Source: Bacteroidota bacterium (GTDB lineage Bacteria > Bacteroidota > Bacteroidia > Chitinophagales > Chitinophagaceae). Taken from it: a stretch of DNA of 64,000 nt. Positions 20,910 through 28,953 of the stretch are shown here, in pieces (positions within the stretch are counted from its first letter, which is position 1; each line of letters begins with the position of its first letter). Location: contig JAKPSI010000002.1 in assembly GCA_029555415.1 (NCBI GenBank), positions 81,078 to 145,077 of the forward strand. The letters run 5' to 3'. The notes under the pieces were generated by a model. That model saw only the letters and a program-made list of their open reading frames with translations, had not been told where the DNA came from and made no database searches. The position numbers and the translations under genes are program-made.

Positions 20910-22121
20910 ATGTCCGAACAGTTAACATACGAACAGCTGAAACAAGCCGCCGCGGAATTCGGCACGCCACTTTATGTGTATCATGCTGAACGCATCAAAG
21001 CACAATACAACAGATTAGTGAACGCGTTCGATGGCGCCCCGGTGCGTTTTTTCTACGCGGCCAAAGCGCTGACCAATATCAACGTGCTGAAATATGTGAA
21101 AGAGACCGGCTGCGGTATCGACTGCAGTTCCGTCAATGAAGCCAAACTGGCGGTGAAGGCGGGTTTTCCGGCCGACAGGATCCTGTACACTTCCAACAAT
21201 ATCGCTTTCGATGAGATCCGCGAAGCGAAAGCCATCGGTGCACATATCAATATCGACAGTCTTTCCAACCTCCGCAAATTCGGAGAGGCATTCGGACATA
21301 GTTATCCGGTCGGTGTACGTCTCCGTCCCAATATCATGGCCGGTGGTAATTTGAAAATATCAACAGGACATGCGGCCAGTAAATTCGGTGTGCCGGTGGA
21401 AGCCGTAGATGAACTGCTGCAGGTGATGAAAGAAACGAACCTGCATATCCGTACACTCCATATCCATACCGGCAGTGAGATCAAAGATGTGGAAGTGTTC
21501 GCACGCGGACTGGAAGTGTTGTTCGAAGTAGCGAAACGATTCCCGGAGCTGGAAGTGCTGGACCTCGGCGGCGGATTCAAAGTGCCATATAAACCAGGAG
21601 AGGAAGGAACAGATATGGAGACGCTGGGTAAAAAGGTGAAAGAAGAATTCGGGTCATTTGAAAAAACGACCGGTAAAAAATTACAGGTGTGGTTCGAGCC
21701 GGGAAAATTCCTGGTGAGTGAATGCGGCTACTTCATCACGCAGGTGAATGTATTGAAAGAATCAGGTTCCATTTCCTTTGCGGGTGTGAACAGCGGGTTG
21801 AATCATCTCATCCGCCCGATGTTCTATGGTTCCTATCATCATATCGAGAATATCTCCAATCCGGAGGGCGCGGTGAAAAATTATAATGTCGTGGGGAATA
21901 TTTGCGAAACGGACAATTTCGCTGAAGACCGCCCCCTGCCTGCGGTCCGTGAGGGCGACCTGCTCGTGTTCCGCAACGCCGGTGCATATTGTTATGAAAT
22001 GTCTTCCAATTACAATTCACGCTACAGGCCGGCTGAAGTGCTGGTGAAGGATGGGAAATTGCAACTGATCCGGAAGCGGGAAACGCTGGATGATCTGCTG
22101 CGGAATCAGGTTGAACTATAG
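20910..22121 (+). CDS. lysA: Diaminopimelate decarboxylase
   Basis: This 403-residue PLP enzyme decarboxylates meso-diaminopimelate to lysine, the last step of lysine synthesis. The alanine-racemase-like barrel starts with the PLP lysine Lys52 in YAAKALTN. HIHTGSEI near 186-193, the glycine-rich phosphate site DLGGGFKVPY near 217-226, VWFEPGKFLV near 260-269 and NICETDNFA near 327-335 follow. The last corresponds to the substrate- and dimer-site CExxD motif in the form seen in Bacteroidota. The length is normal for the family. A TAAATTCG box (one mismatch to TAnnTTTG) lies 9-16 bases before the ATG, so it may have its own promoter after the scpB hairpin. Confidence 0.95.
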   Translation: MSEQLTYEQLKQAAAEFGTPLYVYHAERIKAQYNRLVNAFDGAPVRFFYAAKALTNINVLKYVKETGCGIDCSSVNEAKLAVKAGFPADRILYTSNNIAFDEIREAKAIGAHINIDSLSNLRKFGEAFGHSYPVGVRLRPNIMAGGNLKISTGHAASKFGVPVEAVDELLQVMKETNLHIRTLHIHTGSEIKDVEVFARGLEVLFEVAKRFPELEVLDLGGGFKVPYKPGEEGTDMETLGKKVKEEFGSFEKTTGKKLQVWFEPGKFLVSECGYFITQVNVLKESGSISFAGVNSGLNHLIRPMFYGSYHHIENISNPEGAVKNYNVVGNICETDNFAEDRPLPAVREGDLLVFRNAGAYCYEMSSNYNSRYRPAEVLVKDGKLQLIRKRETLDDLLRNQVEL

Positions 22122-22125
22122 GTTT

Positions 22126-22213
22126 CACGCAACGACGCAGCGGCGCAAAGACGCAACGGAAATTCAGTCATTTTATCAGGTGTACTCATCGCTCGCAGCT
22201 CAAAGCTCACAGC
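22126..22213. repeat. Intergenic ACGCAACG and AGCTCNNAGCT word tracts
   Basis: Between the convergent lysA and DUF6263-like genes lie a CACGCAACGACGCAGCGGCG / AAAGACGCAACGG tract (22126-22159) and a GCTCGCAGCTCAAAGCTCACAGCT-like tract (about 22191-22213). No gene is present. Confidence 0.7.
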
Positions 22214-22219
22214 TATTCA

Positions 22220-23092
22220 TCACTTCCTTGTTACTGTAATGGTTGTAATGGTCTTCGCTGTTACAGGTAATGTTCCGAAAGTAGATTCTGTATTGCCATT
22301 CGATTCGGTCTCTGTCTTTTTTTCTTTGAGGATGCCGGTATTGCGGTCAACGATGATCGTTCCTTTGATCTTGTTGCTCATCGTGGTGGTGGTTTCATTC
22401 CCCATCATTTCCGCTTTGGTGGTGGAAGTAGAGCCGCCGCTGATCTCGATGGTGATCGTTGCATCATCGATGGCACTGATCCGGTAATTGTTGATGCCCT
22501 TTACCGTTTCGGTCATGATCGTATCTGACCATACATCACCAACACCTACTTCATGAGCGGGTAATACGCCGAAGATGCTGTTGTCGCCTTTCTTCGGCGG
22601 TTCGGAGATCGATAAAACATCGCGCAGCATATTCGTGATGATGGCCATCCGGTCATCCATCTGTACTTTTTCCTGTTTGCCTTCCGCTAACAGCAATACT
22701 TTTCCGTGCGGATCCACGATCATATCATATTTACGGGCCAGGAACTGTTTGATCGGCTTGCCGAAAGGTCCGTTTCCGTCCTTCTCATTATTGGAATCAA
22801 ATTTCCGGGACTGTCCCATGCCATCGAAATCAAATCCGATTTTTTGCGCTTCATGGTGTAAAGTGAAATTATCCTCGGTCGCGTTCATGACCTTGAAAGA
22901 ATGCAGGCCATTCCCATTCACCACAAAATCGATCGCCTGACCCATGGCCTGCTGGGAAACGGTATTCTTCAGCACGAGGGTCACTTCGTATTCCTGTCCC
23001 TGTTCCATTTTCAACGGAACGGTCACTTTTTGTGCGGAAGCGGAAAGGGAGCTGAGAAAGCTGATCGCGAATGCAAGGATCGGTCGGGTCAT
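22220..23092 (-). CDS. Exported DUF6263-like protein
   Basis: This 290-residue protein begins with a signal peptide (MTRPILAFAISFLSSLSASA). Its body is beta-rich with repeated pattern: VTVPLKMEQGQEYEVTLVLK, FDFDGMGQSRKFDSN, VDPHGKVLLLAEG, VGDVWSDTIM and DRNTGILKEKKTETE. These resemble DUF6263/DUF3108-type periplasmic proteins that fold as an elongated sandwich. The frame opens further upstream (to 23182), but the signal peptide fixes the start at 23092. It is transcribed alone, convergent with lysA and divergent from the protease operon. Function is unknown. Confidence 0.82.
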   Translation of the reverse strand: MTRPILAFAISFLSSLSASAQKVTVPLKMEQGQEYEVTLVLKNTVSQQAMGQAIDFVVNGNGLHSFKVMNATEDNFTLHHEAQKIGFDFDGMGQSRKFDSNNEKDGNGPFGKPIKQFLARKYDMIVDPHGKVLLLAEGKQEKVQMDDRMAIITNMLRDVLSISEPPKKGDNSIFGVLPAHEVGVGDVWSDTIMTETVKGINNYRISAIDDATITIEISGGSTSTTKAEMMGNETTTTMSNKIKGTIIVDRNTGILKEKKTETESNGNTESTFGTLPVTAKTITTITVTRK

Positions 23093-23258
23093 TTTTTCGG
23101 TTTTTTGGGGGCTTGTTAATATGCTCAGGCAAATTTGGTGCTTTAAATCCACAGTTTTCCGGCCTTTACAAAAATTTATCAACCGGGCAACCCGCGGAGG
23201 CCGGATCTCATCCTAAGTTCCTATTTTTAATACCACATACACCTTTAAATTTTTTTCT

Positions 23259-24836
23259 ATGCCTATTCGAATGACGGATGACCCGATCGACCCTAATCAG
23301 CGTGATGATGACGGTGGCGGCGGTGGCCGGCCCAACTTCCCGGGAGGGGGTGGCGGCGGTGGATTATTGTCCCTGCTTCCATTATTACTCGGTCTTTTCC
23401 GCGGTAAGGGCATCTTCCTGCTGCTGATCCTGGCGGTAGGCGGATATTTCCTGCTCGGTCGCGGTGGTTGTAATATGGAGACGGTTCAGAAACTGTTCTC
23501 ACAAAGCGGCTATAATTTCAGCCCGGCAGAATTCGATAAGGCATCGGTTTATGAGGGTCTCGAAGATGACCCTTCTCAGAATCCCTTACCGGAATCCGTT
23601 TCATTGCTGCGTTTCGCACCCAGTCCCGGTGACCAGGGCCAACAAGGCAGTTGTGTAGCCTGGAGTTCCGCTTACGGCGCGCGTACCATTCTGGAAGCGG
23701 CTTCCGCAGGCGTGGATCCGGACCAGATACGATTCAGCCCGTCATTCTTATATAATCAGATCGGACTCGATAATTGCGAAGGTTCCTATATCGAACGCGC
23801 GATGGAACAAATGACGAAGCAGGGCGCATTGCCACTGAGTGAGTTCCCTTACAGTGATCAGGATTGTCAGCGTTTGCCTGATGGCAACCAGGTCCGTGAG
23901 GCAGCACAATATAAGATCCATGGTTTCACGCGACTGACCAATGGCAATACCCAAACCATCAATGTGCGTGCAGTGAAGGAACACCTGGCAAAAGATGCGC
24001 CGGTGGTGATCGGGATGATGGTGGGACAAAGTTTCATGCAGGATATGATGGGCCAGGAATTGTGGCAACCTCAGGGTGCGGATGCATCCGGTATGGGCAT
24101 GGGCGGGCATGCCATGTGTGTGATCGGTTATGATGACCGCAAATTCGGCGGCGCATTTCAGATCCTCAACAGCTGGGGACCGAAATGGGGAAAGGACGGA
24201 GTGGGCTGGGTACGCTACCGTGATTTCAAGAATTTTGTGAAAGAAGCATACGGACTGGATCCGCTGGCCAAACGCGGTGCCATGGCCAATATTCCGCTGG
24301 AGTGTACGATCGGTCTTGTGAATAATGATGGGGGCGAAGTGATCCCGCTCCGTTCGGCAGGCGGTAATACTTTTGAAACGACTGCGCCTGTAGCAGTAGG
24401 CACACGTTTCAAAATGTCCATTAAGAACGCGACCGAATGCTATATCTATATTTTTGGTGAGGAGAAGGATGGCAGCAGTTATGTGCTGTTCCCATATTTG
24501 AAACCGGGTGAGACCGTTTCCAAACATTCACCGTATTGCGGCATCACGGGTTACCGTTTGTTCCCGAAAGCGCAATCCTTCACTGCGGATTCGATCGGAC
24601 ATAAGGATCAGGTAGGTATCGTGGTGAGCAAGGACCAGCTGGATTATGATCAGCTGAACAGCGCGATCAACAGCAGCACGGCCACGACCTATGCAGGCAA
24701 ACTGAATGAAGCCGTACGTTCTATTCAGATCCGTTCGGCCCGTTTCAGCAATACGAACGACGGAACGATGTATTTCAAAGTGGACGCGAATGATAATAAA
24801 GCGGTCGCCTTTGTGGTGGCGCTGGATAAACAATAA
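23259..24836 (+). CDS. Membrane-anchored papain-like (C1 family) cysteine protease
   Basis: This 525-residue protein opens with an Asp/Gly-rich cytoplasmic segment (two glycine runs, 19-23 and 29-35) and one or two hydrophobic helices at about 36-67. The protease domain follows: Gln129/Cys132 in GQQGSCVAWS, His284 in GGHAMCVIGYDD and Asn304 in ILNSWGPKWG, the C1 triad. A C-terminal beta domain (about 355-520; FKMSIKNATECYIYIFGE, SYVLFPYLKPGE) resembles DUF4384. The second Cys usually flanking the catalytic one is replaced (SCVAW instead of SCWAF-type). A TATTTTTA promoter-like box lies at 23222-23229. It leads a four-gene operon; the thioredoxin gene starts 4 bases after its stop. Confidence 0.92.
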   Translation: MPIRMTDDPIDPNQRDDDGGGGGRPNFPGGGGGGGLLSLLPLLLGLFRGKGIFLLLILAVGGYFLLGRGGCNMETVQKLFSQSGYNFSPAEFDKASVYEGLEDDPSQNPLPESVSLLRFAPSPGDQGQQGSCVAWSSAYGARTILEAASAGVDPDQIRFSPSFLYNQIGLDNCEGSYIERAMEQMTKQGALPLSEFPYSDQDCQRLPDGNQVREAAQYKIHGFTRLTNGNTQTINVRAVKEHLAKDAPVVIGMMVGQSFMQDMMGQELWQPQGADASGMGMGGHAMCVIGYDDRKFGGAFQILNSWGPKWGKDGVGWVRYRDFKNFVKEAYGLDPLAKRGAMANIPLECTIGLVNNDGGEVIPLRSAGGNTFETTAPVAVGTRFKMSIKNATECYIYIFGEEKDGSSYVLFPYLKPGETVSKHSPYCGITGYRLFPKAQSFTADSIGHKDQVGIVVSKDQLDYDQLNSAINSSTATTYAGKLNEAVRSIQIRSARFSNTNDGTMYFKVDANDNKAVAFVVALDKQ

Positions 24837-24840
24837 TAAC

Positions 24841-25341
24841 ATGCAGCAAAAATTATGGGCCGGAGTACTGGCAATGATCTTATCTGTGGCGGTCAACGCG
24901 CAGGACATGAAGAATTTCCATCTCTACCATCCGGAGCAGGATGCGGATTCTGCCATCAAAGCGGCGGTGAAGCAGGCGAAACAGGAAGGCAAACACGTAC
25001 TGATCCAGGCAGGTGGGAACTGGTGCATCTGGTGTGCAAGGTTCAATGACTTCGTGGCTTCGGATGCGCATCTGGATTCTGCCATGAAGGCGGCGTATGT
25101 GGTCTGTCACCTGAATTACAGCCAGGAGAACGGGAATGCGAAGGTCTTTGAGAAATACGGCTTCCCGCAACGATTCGGTTTTCCTGTTTTTTTAGTTTTG
25201 GATAACAAAGGAAACCTGCTCCATACACAGAATTCGGCTTACCTTGAAGAAGGTAAATCGTATAGTCGAAGCAAGGTAGATGGCTTTTTCACCGATTGGT
25301 CGCCTGCCGCGCTGGACCCCAAACAATACCAACAACACTGA
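24841..25341 (+). CDS. Exported thioredoxin-family protein
   Basis: This 166-residue protein has a signal peptide (MQQKLWAGVLAMILSVAVNAQ) and a thioredoxin-like fold with a WCIWC active site (Cys62, Cys65), cis-Pro region FGFPVFLVLDNKG near 115-127 and a helix rich in Ala/Lys before the first strand. It is therefore probably a periplasmic disulfide reductase or isomerase of the DUF255/thioredoxin_7 kind. A long in-frame extension upstream overlaps the protease gene and is not used, because the signal peptide starts at 24841. It is tightly coupled with the upstream protease gene (4-base gap), and its TGA overlaps the ATG of the next gene by one base. Keeping the active-site cysteine of the protease reduced is a plausible but untested role. 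Confidence 0.92.
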   Translation: MQQKLWAGVLAMILSVAVNAQDMKNFHLYHPEQDADSAIKAAVKQAKQEGKHVLIQAGGNWCIWCARFNDFVASDAHLDSAMKAAYVVCHLNYSQENGNAKVFEKYGFPQRFGFPVFLVLDNKGNLLHTQNSAYLEEGKSYSRSKVDGFFTDWSPAALDPKQYQQH

Positions 25342-25832
25342 TGAACCCCCGGTTACCGGATTTTGTGAAACTGATGATGCATCCGCTGAAGGCGCGGGTA
25401 TTCCTGTTCAGCCGGCTGCCCAGTGCTTATTTTTCGGGTGTGCGTGTACGTGAGTTGGATGGGGCTCATTGCATGGTCACGGTTCCGTACAAATGGTTCT
25501 CGCAAAATCCTTTCCGGTCCACTTATTTCGCCTGTCTGGCCATGGCCGCAGAAATGAGTACCGGTGCGCTGGCCATGGCGCACCTGCATGGCCGTGATCC
25601 TTCCGTTTCCATGCTGGTCGTGAAACTGGAAGCGAATTATTTCAAGAAAGCAACGGGCCGCACCCGCTTCACCTGTAATGATGGCGCGGCATTCGATAAC
25701 GCGATAGAAGAAAGCATCGCCACCGGCGAAGCGAGAACGGTATCCGCTAAGTCAACGGGCATCAATGATGCCGGTGAGGTCGTTGCGGAATTCATCATCA
25801 CCTGGTCATTCAAAGCAAAATCAAAATCATGA
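25341..25832 (+). CDS. DUF4442 hot-dog fold protein (thioesterase-like)
   Basis: This 163-residue cytoplasmic protein fits the DUF4442 family of hot-dog-fold, acyl-CoA-thioesterase-related proteins. Visible are VRVRELDGAHCMVTVPYKW near 35-53 and NPFRSTYFACLAMAAEMSTG near 56-75, the long helix that covers the sheet; then SMLVVKLEANYFKKATG and VVAEFIITWSFK. The start overlaps the previous stop (TGATG) and its own end overlaps the next ATG by four bases (ATGA), so it is translationally coupled in the operon. The residues needed for catalysis in characterised thioesterases are not obvious; substrate is unknown. Confidence 0.85.
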   Translation: MNPRLPDFVKLMMHPLKARVFLFSRLPSAYFSGVRVRELDGAHCMVTVPYKWFSQNPFRSTYFACLAMAAEMSTGALAMAHLHGRDPSVSMLVVKLEANYFKKATGRTRFTCNDGAAFDNAIEESIATGEARTVSAKSTGINDAGEVVAEFIITWSFKAKSKS

Positions 25833-27232
25833 AGATCGCATTCCACGGCGCCGCCCGTACTGTAACCGGTTCCAAACACCTGATCACTTTGCAGAATGGT
25901 AAGAAGATCCTGCTGGATTGTGGCATGTTCCAGGGCCTGGGCCGAGAGACGGATGTGGCCAACCGTGAATTCGGATTCGTGTCACAGGATGTGGATGTGA
26001 TGATCCTTTCGCACGCGCATATCGATCACTCAGGGCTTATTCCTAAACTGGTTTCGGAAGGTTTCAAGGGTGTCATCTTTTGCACCCCAGCAACCATGGA
26101 CCTGACAGCCGTGTTGCTGGAAGATTCTGCGGAGATACAGGAAGATGAAGTGAAGTATGAGAATAAACGCCGGTCGATGCAAGGCCTGCCTTATCTCAAA
26201 CCTTTATATACGAAGGACGATGCGGCGAACGCGCTGGCACTTTTCCGTAAAGTTGAATATGGATTATGGTTCGATGTCACGGATGGCGTACAGGCGATGT
26301 ACACGGATGCCGGACATATCATCGGCAGTGCCTGTGTGCATCTTAAAGTGAATGAGAACGGGAAAGAAACCCGCCTCACATTCAGCGGGGATGTGGGCCG
26401 TTACCGTGATGTGATCCTGAAATCCCCCGAAGTGTTCCCGCAGGCGGATTATGTAGTGATGGAATCGACCTATGGAAACAGTTTGCATGACGAGAATCAC
26501 ACAACACCCGATCAGTTGCTGCGCTGGATCGAAAAAGCCTGCCTGCAGAAAAAAGGAAAACTGATCATGCCTGCTTTCAGTGTGGGCCGGACACAGGAAT
26601 TGCTGTTCGCATTGAATCAATTGGAAGAAGAGAAGTCTTTACCCGATCTGGATTATTATGTGGACAGTCCGCTGAGTATCGAAGCCACCGAAGTGGTGAA
26701 ACGCTATCCCCAGTATTTCAATAAAACGATCCAGCAGATCATGCAGACCGACAAGGACCCGTTCACTTTCAAAGGTTTGAAATATATCCGCACTGTGGAG
26801 CAATCCAAGATGCTGAATTTCCAGGATGGTCCGATGGTGATCATCTCCGCCAGCGGTATGGCAGATGCCGGTCGCGTGAAACACCATATCAGCAATAATA
26901 TCGAGAGCAGCCGCAATACGATATTGTTGACCGGATATTGTGAACCGCATTCACTCGGCGGACGCCTGATGGCAGGAGAGAAGGAAGTGCATATCTATGG
27001 AGTCGAACATCAGGTGCATGCCGAGATCGGCGCGATCCGCAGTATGAGCGCGCATGGTGATTATGAGGACCTTTGTCAGTGGCTGGCTTGTCAGGACCCG
27101 AAGAAGGTGAAGAAATTATTCCTCGTTCATGGCGAATATCCGGTGCAACAGGACTTCAAGCAACGGCTGATCAAAAAAGGTTTTGCGGATGTGGAGATCC
27201 CGGAGCGGCATTTCGAGCTGGGGTTGGGGTAA
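25829..27232 (+). CDS. MBL-fold RNA-processing metallohydrolase (CPSF/Ysh1-like)
   Basis: This 467-residue protein is a metallo-beta-lactamase-fold nuclease with beta-CASP and RNA-specificity domains. The zinc site HAHIDHSG is at 62-69 and an aspartate/histidine site at YTDAGHIIGSA near 152-162. TFSGDVGRYRD, the beta-CASP segment with ASGMADAGRVKHHI near 340-353 and the C-terminal MSAHGDYEDL / FLVHGEYPVQ motifs follow in the normal order. It should act in RNA maturation or decay in the cytoplasm. It overlaps the DUF4442 gene by four bases and is the last gene of the protease operon. Confidence 0.94.
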   Translation: MKIAFHGAARTVTGSKHLITLQNGKKILLDCGMFQGLGRETDVANREFGFVSQDVDVMILSHAHIDHSGLIPKLVSEGFKGVIFCTPATMDLTAVLLEDSAEIQEDEVKYENKRRSMQGLPYLKPLYTKDDAANALALFRKVEYGLWFDVTDGVQAMYTDAGHIIGSACVHLKVNENGKETRLTFSGDVGRYRDVILKSPEVFPQADYVVMESTYGNSLHDENHTTPDQLLRWIEKACLQKKGKLIMPAFSVGRTQELLFALNQLEEEKSLPDLDYYVDSPLSIEATEVVKRYPQYFNKTIQQIMQTDKDPFTFKGLKYIRTVEQSKMLNFQDGPMVIISASGMADAGRVKHHISNNIESSRNTILLTGYCEPHSLGGRLMAGEKEVHIYGVEHQVHAEIGAIRSMSAHGDYEDLCQWLACQDPKKVKKLFLVHGEYPVQQDFKQRLIKKGFADVEIPERHFELGLG

Positions 27233-27649
27233 CGCGGATCAACGCAGATTAACACAGATTTCGCCGAATTTCACGCAACGACGCAAAGGCGCGGCGACGC
27301 GACGTTTAATATGGAACTCACGCCCACTCGCGGCATTAAAGAAGTCAATTTCATCCAACACATCTCCGGCATCCCGCATGAGCCAGCAGCTAACAGCTAG
27401 TAGCTAGCGGCTCGTTATTTCACGCAACGACGCAAAGGCGCGGCGACGCGACGTTTTTTATAGAACTGAATAGCCCCCCTCACGGCTTTAACAGAAGTCC
27501 ATTTCTTTCGCCAAACTACCCGGCATCCCGGATCAGCTGGCAGCTAACAGCTAACAGCTTTCTTTTCACATTCCATTAATAAACCCCCGCCCGTTTTTTG
27601 CGTTTATATACTGAGTTCTATTACATACAATTTAAAAACGGGAGGTGTT
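27233..27649. repeat. Duplicated mosaic of intergenic repeats
   Basis: No gene is supported in this 417-base gap. It begins with AACGCAGATTAACACAGATT words (27241-27260). Two copies of a composite unit follow. Unit 1 (27268-27416) and unit 2 (27417-27562) open with the same 40 bases (ACGCAACGACGC and GCGGCGACGCGACG words, identical at 27268-27307 and 27417-27456). They continue with a diverged middle (GGCATCCCG and AAGTC words in both) and end in CAGCTAACAGCT words. The last 85 bases before the DUF4136 gene are AT-rich and probably hold its promoter. Confidence 0.8.
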
Positions 27650-28228
27650 ATGAAAACGAAAAGAAGCGTATGGCCTGTTTATCTCATTGCAGCAGGCCTT
27701 TTAGCGGGCTGTGCTTCATCAGCCCATATTGAAAAGGATGACAATACTGATTTTACAAGGTACCGGACCTTTGCCTGGGATAACAGCAAGGAGGATAACG
27801 GTCACCGGAACGATCTGGCAGAACAGAAGATCAAAGCCGCTGTAGGGCAGGAGTTGAAAGATCATGCCGGATGGCGTGAAGTGAAGAATCATCCGGATCT
27901 GATCCTCAGTTATGATGTGCTGGTGGAACGTTCGGAAAAGGAATCGAGCAGCCCGCGTTACAGTACACCTTTCTCAAGACTGGTCTATAATCCCTACACA
28001 CGGCGTTACGCCACGATCTGGTATCCGTCCGAATTCATGGGATATGAAAGAGCGCGTTATCCGGTGCAGGAGGGGACCGTGACGGTAACGATGATCGATG
28101 CGGATACCGATAAGATGGTCTGGCAGGGCTGGACGACCGGTGAGATCGACAGCCGGCATATGACATCAAAAGAAGTGAACAGCGCGGTGCGCTCCATCTT
28201 TAAGAAATTCGATGTCGCGAAGAGATAA
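27650..28228 (+). CDS. DUF4136 domain lipoprotein
   Basis: This 192-residue lipoprotein (LLAGCASS, lipidated Cys21) has the DUF4136 pattern: FTRYRTFAWDNSKED near 36-50, AEQKIKAAVGQELKDHAGW near 58-76, DLILSYDVLVE and a C-terminal MVWQGWTTGEIDS plus AVRSIFKKF helix. A longer insert with Arg/Tyr/Pro-rich sequence (SPRYSTPFSRLVYNPYTRRY) lies in the middle. The family is common in Bacteroidota envelopes, with unknown function. It is monocistronic and ends at a terminator at 28253-28280. Confidence 0.88.
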   Translation: MKTKRSVWPVYLIAAGLLAGCASSAHIEKDDNTDFTRYRTFAWDNSKEDNGHRNDLAEQKIKAAVGQELKDHAGWREVKNHPDLILSYDVLVERSEKESSSPRYSTPFSRLVYNPYTRRYATIWYPSEFMGYERARYPVQEGTVTVTMIDADTDKMVWQGWTTGEIDSRHMTSKEVNSAVRSIFKKFDVAKR

Positions 28229-28252
28229 TTAGTGGACGGTTCCGGACAATCA

Positions 28253-28280
28253 GGCCTCCCAGGGATGGGGGGCTTTTTTA
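28253..28280 (+). terminator. Intrinsic terminator of the DUF4136 gene
   Basis: GGCCTCCC and GGGGGGCT pair (one wobble) around a short loop and are followed by TTTTTTA, starting 24 bases after the stop codon. Confidence 0.75.
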
Positions 28281-28313
28281 TTCAGCCTGCTCATTTTTTA
28301 TTATCTTTTACCC

Positions 28314-28811
28314 ATGTACAGGTCATTGTTGTTTCTGGTTTCATGTTTTATCATGTTTCAGGTTGCTGCACAGGAAGCCCGGAATACCATCTTTGCGGAT
28401 GGTGCCGTGAAGGGACCTGTGTATGCACTGAACTTTGATCATGTGTTCCATACCGCTCATGGAAGTACACTGTCATGGAGCGCCGGTTTTTCTTTGGAAC
28501 ACGATGCGATCTCCGCGCCACTGGGTATTGATGTGATCAAGGGCCGGCGCGACTGGCATCCTGAATTCGGTATGTTGCTGATCCCTTACATCGATCATTA
28601 CAAGACCTTTCTTTCCGGTGATAATCTTTCTGACAAATACATTTATGTGATACCCTATGCGGGTTACCGGTTGCAGCATCCATATGGCGGACTATTCCTC
28701 AAAGCATCTGTAGGCCCCTTCCTTTCTCTAGATCCGCCTTCTGATCATTTCTTTCACATGACCGCCAAATTGTATGGCTACGCCTCAATTGGTGCGGGCT
28801 TCTCTTTCTGA
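28314..28811 (+). CDS. Small outer-membrane beta-barrel-like protein of unknown function
   Basis: This 165-residue exported protein starts with MYRSLLFLVSCFIMFQVAAQE, a signal peptide. The rest alternates aromatic and polar residues with strand-turn patterns (LSWSAGFSLE, EFGMLLIPYIDHY, YIYVIPYAGYRL, GLFLKASVGPF) and ends in GFSF, a terminal aromatic as in many outer-membrane barrels. About eight strands are possible. No family is recognised. A TATCTTTT box 8-15 bases before the ATG is a near-match to a promoter -7 element, so the leader would be very short. Confidence 0.72.
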   Translation: MYRSLLFLVSCFIMFQVAAQEARNTIFADGAVKGPVYALNFDHVFHTAHGSTLSWSAGFSLEHDAISAPLGIDVIKGRRDWHPEFGMLLIPYIDHYKTFLSGDNLSDKYIYVIPYAGYRLQHPYGGLFLKASVGPFLSLDPPSDHFFHMTAKLYGYASIGAGFSF

Positions 28812-28953
28812 CCCCGGTCTCCTCTCATGCCGCTTACAGCTTGAAGCCTGTATCTTTTTAACATACCCTTTCACAATAACCCGTCACTTCTGGAACCAAC
28901 TTTGCGTCAATTGGGTGTAGAGAAGCGCGTGCTTTTCTTTAAACCCCACGAAC

